From positions 1 to 9,860 of the forward strand of contig CACYHJ010000061.1 in assembly GCA_902774165.1 (NCBI GenBank): a DNA stretch of 9,860 nucleotides. Reading direction: 5' to 3'. This DNA is from Oscillospiraceae bacterium (GTDB taxonomy: Bacteria > Bacillota > Clostridia > Oscillospirales > Acutalibacteraceae). Of this stretch, positions 5,593 to 9,860 are shown in pieces (the first letter of the stretch is position 1; each line of letters starts with the position of its first letter). The translations under genes were made by a program, and so were the position numbers. Below the pieces are notes generated by a model, which made no database searches, had not been told where the DNA came from, and was given only the letters and a program-made list of their open reading frames with translations.

Positions 5593-5910
5593 TTGCCCAG
5601 AACACAAACCGAAACGATTTCCATCCGTCTTACAGCAGAAGAAAAAAATCGGTTATGTCAGCGGATGCTCGAATCCGCGGCGCCGTCTCTGCGTCGGTTC
5701 ATTCTGGATATGTGCCTGAACGGACGGATTATCGTCAACGAAGATCTGCGCATCGCAAACAAAGAACTGCGCCGTCAGGGAAATAACCTGAATCAGCTCA
5801 CGCGTCTTGCGCATCAGGGAAGGATCGCTGCGATTGATCTTTCCGAAACGCTCAACTGCTACAGAAAGATTCTTTCGGCGCTCGGAGGCGATCAGAATGG
5901 CGATCGTTAA
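5593..5910 (+). CDS. mobC: MobC-family mobilization accessory protein
   Basis: The 105-aa product has an N-terminal strand-helix segment (ETISIRLTAEEKNRL) of the ribbon-helix-helix type and the MobC signature GNNLNQLTRLAHQG (about residues 63-76). In characterised plasmids MobC binds near oriT and helps the relaxase open the nic region. The start is TTG at 5593, supported by AGAGGTGAT about seven bases upstream; there is no in-frame ATG before the conserved part. Its end overlaps the relaxase start by 14 bp, which indicates translational coupling. The length is normal for the family. The hairpin array lies immediately upstream. Confidence 0.88.
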   Translation: MPRTQTETISIRLTAEEKNRLCQRMLESAAPSLRRFILDMCLNGRIIVNEDLRIANKELRRQGNNLNQLTRLAHQGRIAAIDLSETLNCYRKILSALGGDQNGDR

Positions 5911-7354
5911 GAATATCCCGGAGTCAAAACAGTCGCCGAGCGCGCAGAAAGGCGTGCTCGATTACTGTATGCGTCCCGATAAAACAACGTCAGACGAGCA
6001 GATGATGTTCGTGACCGGAATCAACTGCGTGCCGGAGTTCGCGAACGAATCCTTCCTCGCGACGCAGAAACTGTTCGGCCATAAGCAGGGCGCACGGTTC
6101 TTTCATTACGTACAGTCCTTCTCTCCGTCTGAAAACATCACGCCGGAGCTGGCGCATAAAATCGCGGCGGAGCTGGCGGAAGCGTTCGGCAACCGGGAGA
6201 TCGTCGTCGCCACGCATCTCGACCGGGATCATCTGCATTCCCATTTTGTCGTGAACAGTTGCGATCTCGAGACGGGCAGAAAACTGCATTCGAATAAATT
6301 CTTTCTGTCGGAGCTGCGGCAGAAAAGCGATGCTCTTTGCAGAAAATACGGACTGTCGGTCCTGCGGAAATACGATCCGAAAAAACCGTCGTCGAATCTC
6401 AGATCGAGAGAATACAGGGCCGCGCAGAAAGGGCAGAGCTGGAAGTTTCAGCTTATGGCGGCGATCAATTCCGCAATGAAGACAAGCGGCAGCCGGGAGG
6501 AATTCATCAGAACGATGAACCGTCTCGGCTACACAATGACGTGGACGGACGAGAGAAAAAACATTACTTTCCTCTGTCCGAACGGAATGAAGTGCAGAGA
6601 CAATAAGCTGCACGACGAAAAATACATGAAGGAGAATATCGAAAATGAATTCAAAATCAGAGAACAACTCGCAGCGCAATTCGGCGCTGGAAAATCTCGT
6701 TCGGCAGAACGAAGACGCGCTTTCCGTGATCGAGTATCAGGAGTACGAGCCGCAGGTGTTCGCGATTCCGGTGCGGCAGCGGGAGGAGGAATTCAATCTG
6801 CTGAAGCAGGCGGCGTCCTTTCAGCCGACGCTGTACCGGAAAATCGAAGAGCTGGCGACGTGGGAAGAACTGCAGTCATGTATCGCGGAGATCCGGAATA
6901 TCGAAGCAAGAACTATGACACAGGCCGTGGTAAATCTGACGGAAGCGAATCGGGAAACGACGGCAAATCTGCAGGACAGCATTTCACTGGCTGGGAAAAA
7001 GCAAGAGAGTTTTATATCGGACAACTCGAAACTGCTGCGCGAAACCGTAAACGATATCAGATCAACAGCGGAGAACCTTCGGCGGCAGCTCATCCGGATC
7101 ATGGTGACGACGGCGGTGGGCTCGGCGCTGTTGTCGGTGCTGGCGTCGGCGGTGTACTTGCGCTTGGCGCTCTGACGGACGGAGACGAGGACGAGGAAGA
7201 ACGCAGAAAAAGAATGGAAGCGGACGCGATCGGCGCCGCGATCGGCGCCGCGATCGGGCTTGCCGCCGGTATTATTCTTTCCGCATCGAACGGTGATCCG
7301 GGCGAAGACGGATCGAATACGGAAAGTCGCGACCAGGTTATGGAAAACCTGTAA
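5897..7354 (+). CDS. MOBP-type relaxase/mobilization nuclease with hydrophobic, glycine-rich C-terminus
   Basis: This 485-aa protein has the relaxase domain in its first 270 residues: a candidate catalytic tyrosine Y23 in GVLDYCMRPDKT, the HYVQSFSP segment (70-77), and the metal-binding motif H107-x-D109-x2-H112-x-H114-x-H116-x3-N120. It would nick one strand at oriT and stay covalently attached during transfer. The ATG at 5897 is preceded by GGAGG; an earlier in-frame ATG (5807) lies deep inside mobC and is rejected. The C-terminal third is low-complexity (Arg, Gly, Ala, Ser) until FTGWEKAREFYIGQL. It ends with two hydrophobic glycine-zipper segments (406-426 and 445-463) separated by an acidic stretch. 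Nested in another frame within this part is a second gene (6645-7175), which may explain the low-complexity composition. Confidence 0.87.
   Translation: MAIVKNIPESKQSPSAQKGVLDYCMRPDKTTSDEQMMFVTGINCVPEFANESFLATQKLFGHKQGARFFHYVQSFSPSENITPELAHKIAAELAEAFGNREIVVATHLDRDHLHSHFVVNSCDLETGRKLHSNKFFLSELRQKSDALCRKYGLSVLRKYDPKKPSSNLRSREYRAAQKGQSWKFQLMAAINSAMKTSGSREEFIRTMNRLGYTMTWTDERKNITFLCPNGMKCRDNKLHDEKYMKENIENEFKIREQLAAQFGAGKSRSAERRRAFRDRVSGVRAAGVRDSGAAAGGGIQSAEAGGVLSADAVPENRRAGDVGRTAVMYRGDPEYRSKNYDTGRGKSDGSESGNDGKSAGQHFTGWEKAREFYIGQLETAARNRKRYQINSGEPSAAAHPDHGDDGGGLGAVVGAGVGGVLALGALTDGDEDEEERRKRMEADAIGAAIGAAIGLAAGIILSASNGDPGEDGSNTESRDQVMENL
6645..7175 (+). CDS. Nested coiled-coil/membrane protein inside the relaxase gene (MobB-like position)
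   Basis: The 176-aa frame lies wholly within the relaxase gene but in a different frame. It has its own AAGGAG ten bases before the ATG. The product looks like a real protein: a polar, helix-forming body with many Glu, Gln, Asn and Thr (EANRETTANLQDSIS, ETVNDIRSTAENLRRQL) and one C-terminal membrane segment (residues about 150-176, IRIMVTTAVGSALLSVLASA) after a basic residue pair. ColE1-type plasmids also nest small mob genes (mbeB, mbeD) within the relaxase gene, and MobB-type proteins of other plasmids are membrane-associated, so a transfer accessory role is plausible. I claim no homology. The alternative is that only the relaxase frame is used here; the relaxase frame in this stretch is the more biased of the two in composition. 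Confidence 0.65.
   Translation: MNSKSENNSQRNSALENLVRQNEDALSVIEYQEYEPQVFAIPVRQREEEFNLLKQAASFQPTLYRKIEELATWEELQSCIAEIRNIEARTMTQAVVNLTEANRETTANLQDSISLAGKKQESFISDNSKLLRETVNDIRSTAENLRRQLIRIMVTTAVGSALLSVLASAVYLRLAL
7226..7257 (+). repeat. 12-bp tandem repeat encoding a glycine zipper
   Basis: GCGATCGGCGCC occurs twice exactly (7226-7237 and 7238-7249) and partly a third time (7250-7257). In the relaxase frame it encodes IGAAIGAAIG, a GxxxG-type membrane packing motif. Copy number could vary by slippage. Confidence 0.75.
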
Positions 7355-7394
7355 CGTACCCGTGTTGAAAAATCTGAAAAAGCTACGGTTTGGG

Positions 7395-7493
7395 GCTGGA
7401 TATTTCAAAACCGTTGTGGTATGTTGTTGCTTGCCGCAGGGTGTGCAAACACCATACCGCGCGCCTGTCAAATCCGGAAAAGAGGTAAATTTT
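7395..7493 (+). repeat. Leader repeat, copy 1 (before the 52-aa gene)
   Basis: This leader begins GCTGGATATTTCAAA and runs to the ATG of the small gene. Its first 41 bases match copy 2 (7655-7695) at 39 positions; the end also matches (CGCGCCTGT and the purine-rich ribosome binding site). GTGGTATG (7416-7423) can pair with CATACCGC (7453-7460). A further hairpin, CGGTTT/AAACCG (7386-7391 and 7408-7413), is unique to this copy. Confidence 0.75.
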
Positions 7494-7652
7494 ATGGAAA
7501 ATAACGACTGTAATATTGAATCGGTAGAGTTTTATTACAACGGCAGAGCCGATCTGTTTGAAAAATTCCTGACCGCGGTGTTTCGTGATTATCTCAGCAG
7601 CGATCCCGTCGCTGCGGTCGGCGAAGAAGAGAGTTTGAGAAAATCAGCGTAA
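7494..7652 (+). CDS. 52-aa small acidic protein before the recombinase
   Basis: The gene starts at ATG 7494 with GAGGT at 7482-7486 upstream; the longer open frame reaching back into the relaxase gene has no support. The product, beginning MENNDCNIESVEFYYNGRAD and continuing LFEKFLTAVFRDYLSSDP, is acidic, with one likely amphipathic helix in its middle. I do not recognise the family. It lies between two copies of the same leader, so it is probably co-regulated with the serine recombinase and may act as a small regulator or directionality factor; that is a guess from position only. Three bases after its stop codon the second leader copy begins. The frame stays open past the stop codon for about 45 further codons. 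Confidence 0.6.
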   Translation: MENNDCNIESVEFYYNGRADLFEKFLTAVFRDYLSSDPVAAVGEEESLRKSA

Positions 7653-7654
7653 GA

Positions 7655-7752
7655 GCTGGATATTTCAAAGGCGTTGTGGTATGTTGTTGCTTGCCATGAA
7701 AACGCGCAGACAGCATATCACGCGCCTGTTAAAAAAGAAACGAGGAATAATT
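7655..7752 (+). repeat. Leader repeat, copy 2 (before the recombinase)
   Basis: The second copy of the leader ends at the recombinase ATG. GTGGTATG (7676-7683) can pair with CATATCAC (7714-7721). Relative to copy 1 the 3' arm differs at two bases, and both stems survive through G-U pairs, while the loop differs greatly. This is what a conserved RNA hairpin would look like. The frame in register with the preceding small gene is open throughout this copy. Confidence 0.75.
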
Positions 7753-9444
7753 ATGAGAGTCTGGCTTTACGCAAGGCTGTCCCGCGATGACGATGAGGAA
7801 ATGAATTCCCTGGCGAACCAGCAAAAGATCGTCCGAAACTACGCGGAGCAGAACGGATACCGAATCGTCGGGGAATCCTTTGACGATAACGTCAGCGGAA
7901 TGCGGTTCGACCGCGACGGTCTGGAGCAGATTACCGACGCCGCGGAGCAGGGGAGAATCGATATGGTCGTCGTCAAAGACCTGTCCCGGCTGGGAAGACA
8001 CCGGACGCAGACCGCGCTGTATATCGATTTTTTAATGAAACACAACGTCAGCGTCCAGTCGGTTACGGAGAATATCAATACGTTCAACGACAGCGACGAT
8101 CTTATGATCGGATTTATGGGGCTGGTAAACGATCAGTACGCAAAGGATACGTCGAAAAAGATCCACAGCGGCTATCTGCAGAAACAGAAAGAGGGAATCG
8201 TCATCATCCCTCCTCTGGGGTATTTTAAGGATAAAAACACCGATGAAATACGGATCGTCGAAGAACAGGCGGCGATCGTGCGGCGGATCTATCGGCTGTT
8301 CCTCGACGGCTACGGATACAAAGCGATCGCGACGCTGCTGAATGAGGAACACGTTCCGACGCCGGGATATTTTCAGAAGACCATGCTGAAAAAGAAGATC
8401 GGCAAAGATAAACCAGAGATCGCCCACCGGTATCTGTGGAATAATACGACGGTCAAACGGATCCTGACCAGTGAGTTTTACATCGGAAACCTGATCTGTC
8501 ATAAGACCTACACCAACAAAATCAAACACGTTTATCAGGAAATACCGGAGGACGAACGTTTCCGGCACGAAAACGCTGTACCCGCAATCATATCCGGAGA
8601 GATATGGGAGCAGGTACAGCTTTTAATATCGTCGAAGAAGAAGCAGTCCGTCCGCGCGTCGAGCGGACATCCGCCGCATCGGTATACGGGGCTGATCAGA
8701 TGCGGCGACTGCGGGTCGACGTTCACCTGCCGCACCCGGAAATGGCGGGACAAGCCGGTGCGCTATGAATACGTCTGCAACGGATATCACCGCTACGGAA
8801 AGGAGCAGTGCAGCTCTCACCGCATCGACGAAAAGACGCTGGACGCGCTGATTTTCAACGAACTCCTTGCGCTGAAAAAATATATGCGGGAGTGCTTTTC
8901 GAATATCGACGCGCAGGTAAAAAAATGGATGGCGGCGCGTCCGACCGTACAGAAAAAGATCGACGCGCTGGAAAAGGAGCTCTCCCGACGGAAGGCGGAT
9001 CAGCAGTCGATCCTGCTGGAACGGATCCGAGATCCGAAGCGGGCCGCGGTGTACGATGAAATGCTGGCTGCCTGCGAGAAGGATATTGAGCGGATAACAG
9101 CGCAGATCGCGGAATTCAACGACCTTGACGCCGCGGTAAAGAACAGAAAGAAAAATCTGAAAAAGAGCGTCAATCTGCTGGATGCGGCGATTCAGGACGG
9201 CGCGATCAGCGACGCGCACCTGCGGATGCTGGTCGAACAGATCACCGTGTTCGATCACGACGGCAAGCTGAAAATCAGGATCGATCTGAACGGAGACTTC
9301 CGCATTCGGATGGACGAATACGACAGGGACGGAAACAACACCGATCATATCGAGCAGATGTGGTGGTGCGATCCCGAGGACGGGCTCGACGGAGCCGGTA
9401 TCATTCCGTTCAGTGACGGCTTCGACGAATCGGCGACAGAATAA
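7753..9444 (+). CDS. Large serine recombinase (TnpX-like integrase/excisionase)
   Basis: The product is 563 aa. The N-terminal resolvase domain has YARLSRDD with nucleophile S10 and R8, an NQQ motif at 22-24, and VVVKDLSRLGR (72-82) carrying conserved active-site arginines R79 and R82. The recombinase domain follows (LGYFKD, VRRIYRLFLDGYGYKAIATLLN, NNTTVKRILTSEFYIGNL). A zinc ribbon is formed by C317-x2-C320 and C342-x10-C353. A long coiled coil occupies about residues 370-480. This is the full architecture of large serine recombinases, which integrate and excise elements without host factors. The ATG at 7753 is chosen because GAGGAA lies about seven bases upstream and the resolvase fold begins at MRVWLYARLS; an in-frame ATG at 7681 lies within the leader repeat. 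It is the last gene of the element, as expected near one end. Confidence 0.93.
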   Translation: MRVWLYARLSRDDDEEMNSLANQQKIVRNYAEQNGYRIVGESFDDNVSGMRFDRDGLEQITDAAEQGRIDMVVVKDLSRLGRHRTQTALYIDFLMKHNVSVQSVTENINTFNDSDDLMIGFMGLVNDQYAKDTSKKIHSGYLQKQKEGIVIIPPLGYFKDKNTDEIRIVEEQAAIVRRIYRLFLDGYGYKAIATLLNEEHVPTPGYFQKTMLKKKIGKDKPEIAHRYLWNNTTVKRILTSEFYIGNLICHKTYTNKIKHVYQEIPEDERFRHENAVPAIISGEIWEQVQLLISSKKKQSVRASSGHPPHRYTGLIRCGDCGSTFTCRTRKWRDKPVRYEYVCNGYHRYGKEQCSSHRIDEKTLDALIFNELLALKKYMRECFSNIDAQVKKWMAARPTVQKKIDALEKELSRRKADQQSILLERIRDPKRAAVYDEMLAACEKDIERITAQIAEFNDLDAAVKNRKKNLKKSVNLLDAAIQDGAISDAHLRMLVEQITVFDHDGKLKIRIDLNGDFRIRMDEYDRDGNNTDHIEQMWWCDPEDGLDGAGIIPFSDGFDESATE

Positions 9445-9456
9445 CATTAGAAACAC

Positions 9457-9515
9457 TTGGCAGACGCATAAACTCAAAACGGATGATTTCGGTGAGAGAA
9501 TTATGCGTCTGCCAA
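9457..9515. repeat. Perfect 15-bp inverted repeat after the recombinase
   Basis: TTGGCAGACGCATAA (9457-9471) and its exact reverse complement TTATGCGTCTGCCAA (9501-9515) flank a 29-base loop. Neither side is followed by a T-run, so a standard terminator is unlikely. Position near the presumed right end suggests a recombination or end structure, or protection of the recombinase mRNA 3' end. Confidence 0.75.
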
Positions 9516-9592
9516 ACAAAAATATGGGGTTGTTTAGTTTAATAAAGCAATTTACATAACACATGATTATCGAATTATAAAAGCAATCATAA
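9516..9592. other. AT-rich non-coding stretch; possible right boundary zone
   Basis: No gene is seen. A loose 6-bp inverted repeat, ATGATT (9563-9568) and AATCAT (9585-9590), is present. Large serine recombinase elements usually end close to the recombinase gene, so the right junction is likely here or in the following terminator. Confidence 0.3.
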
Positions 9593-9627
9593 GGCGGTGG
9601 GGCTTTGCGGCTCTGCCGTCTGTTTTT
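9593..9627 (+). terminator. Rho-independent terminator, plus strand
   Basis: GGCGG (9593-9597) pairs with CCGTC (9616-9620) through one G-U, with a possible inner GGGC/GCTC stem, followed by TGTTTTTC. It would stop transcription from the recombinase side. Confidence 0.6.
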
Positions 9628-9635
9628 CGGACAAG

Positions 9636-9668
9636 TAAGAAAAGAGCCGGGGCGCGTGGCTCCGGCTC
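9636..9668 (-). terminator. Rho-independent terminator, minus strand
   Basis: Read on the minus strand, GAGCCGG (9662-9668) pairs with CCGGCTC (9644-9650) and is followed by TTTTCTTA. It lies about 30 bases past the stop of the partial minus-strand gene. Confidence 0.75.
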
Positions 9669-9697
9669 AAGCGAGGTGTTGATTTTTAATTTATTCC

Positions 9698-9860
9698 TTA
9701 TCTTCTGCCGAACAGGTGGGCGAAGAAATACAGGATGGAGTGGAAAAACCGGATGAGCCTACCAAAGAAGGACGTGCCGTGATCCGTGTTGTCCCACTTG
9801 CAGAGATTGTCTCCCGCTTGCGTGTCGGGCGCTGTGGGGCCAACAGGCTCTGTGGGATCG
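9698..9860 (-). CDS. C-terminal end of a probable secreted or cell-surface protein (partial)
   Basis: Only the last 53 codons lie in the window; the gene enters from the right edge and stops at TAA (9698-9700). The visible part starts with a Pro/Thr-rich linker (DPTEPVGPTAPDTQAGD), then CKWDNTDHGTS, then a hydrophobic, phenylalanine-paired tail, FFGRLIRFFHSILYFFAHLF, ending GRR. Tails of this kind, with FF pairs at helical spacing, occur at the C-termini of large exported proteins in Clostridia and may anchor them to the membrane or envelope; this is from memory of the group and not tested. A proper terminator follows, and there is no start codon in the visible part, so it is easily missed. 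It appears to be the host gene flanking the element. Confidence 0.6.
   Translation of the reverse strand, partial: DPTEPVGPTAPDTQAGDNLCKWDNTDHGTSFFGRLIRFFHSILYFFAHLFGRR

Noticed and set aside
5480..5719. 79-aa frame over the hairpin array and mobC start
   Set aside because: It reads through the GC-rich stems in a low-complexity way and has no ribosome binding site; MobC is well supported in another frame.
5807..5896. Upstream start for the relaxase within mobC
   Set aside because: The relaxase N-terminus of this family begins at the MAIVKN segment, and the ATG at 5897 has its own GGAGG.
6337..6606. 89-aa plus-strand frame inside the relaxase domain
   Set aside because: It lies over the conserved relaxase region, has no ribosome binding site and no recognisable feature, unlike the nested frame at 6645.
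7681..7752. Upstream start for the recombinase at 7681
   Set aside because: The added residues lie inside the leader repeat and precede the normal resolvase start; the ATG at 7753 has the better ribosome binding site.
8623..9564. 313-aa minus-strand open frame opposite the recombinase
   Set aside because: The plus frame has clear recombinase motifs; the opposite frame has none and also spans the 15-bp inverted repeat.

Overview
The window looks like a piece of chromosome from a gut- or rumen-type Clostridia bacterium (Oscillospirales/Lachnospirales-like). The evidence is moderate GC content, consensus sigma-A promoters in AT-rich gaps, strong GGAGG ribosome binding sites, occasional TTG starts, and gene families typical of integrative mobilizable elements in these hosts. 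No rRNA, tRNA or CRISPR array was seen.

Left part (1-3706), minus then plus strand. A MntA-HepT-type pair (nucleotidyltransferase antitoxin and HEPN RNase toxin) lies at the left edge, and its HEPN gene carries a one-base frameshift. Next comes a 482-aa P-loop ATPase fused to a PD-(D/E)XK-like nuclease domain. Divergent from the ATPase is a 324-aa protein with a sigma-70 region-4-like helix-turn-helix at its C-terminus. The 204-bp divergent gap holds two good promoters and three perfect palindromes, so it looks like a tightly regulated control region.

Central and right part (about 3707-9640): a compact mobilizable element. In order it holds a terminator; a candidate promoter with a highly structured leader of about 200 nt; a RecA/RepA-like hexameric ATPase (TTG start); a gap with repeated TTGCAACATTGCA-like words; a 47-aa four-cysteine protein missed by length cut-offs; a tandem array of very stable hairpins (candidate oriT); MobC; and a MOBP-type relaxase. 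A 176-aa coiled-coil/membrane protein is encoded in another frame inside the 3' part of the relaxase gene. A 52-aa protein and a 563-aa large serine recombinase (TnpX-like) follow. Each of these last two genes is preceded by a near-identical leader of about 98 nt. The plausible logic is that the ATPase supports replication or maintenance of the excised form, MobC and relaxase nick oriT for transfer by a helper conjugation system, and the recombinase excises and integrates the element.

Right edge (9445-9860): a perfect 15-bp inverted repeat, an AT-rich stretch, convergent terminators, and the C-terminal end of a minus-strand host gene whose tail is rich in paired phenylalanines.

The features most worth a second look are the duplicated leader, the gene nested in the relaxase gene, the structured leader of the replication-type ATPase with mutually exclusive pairings and an opposite-strand terminator, and the hairpin array before mobC.
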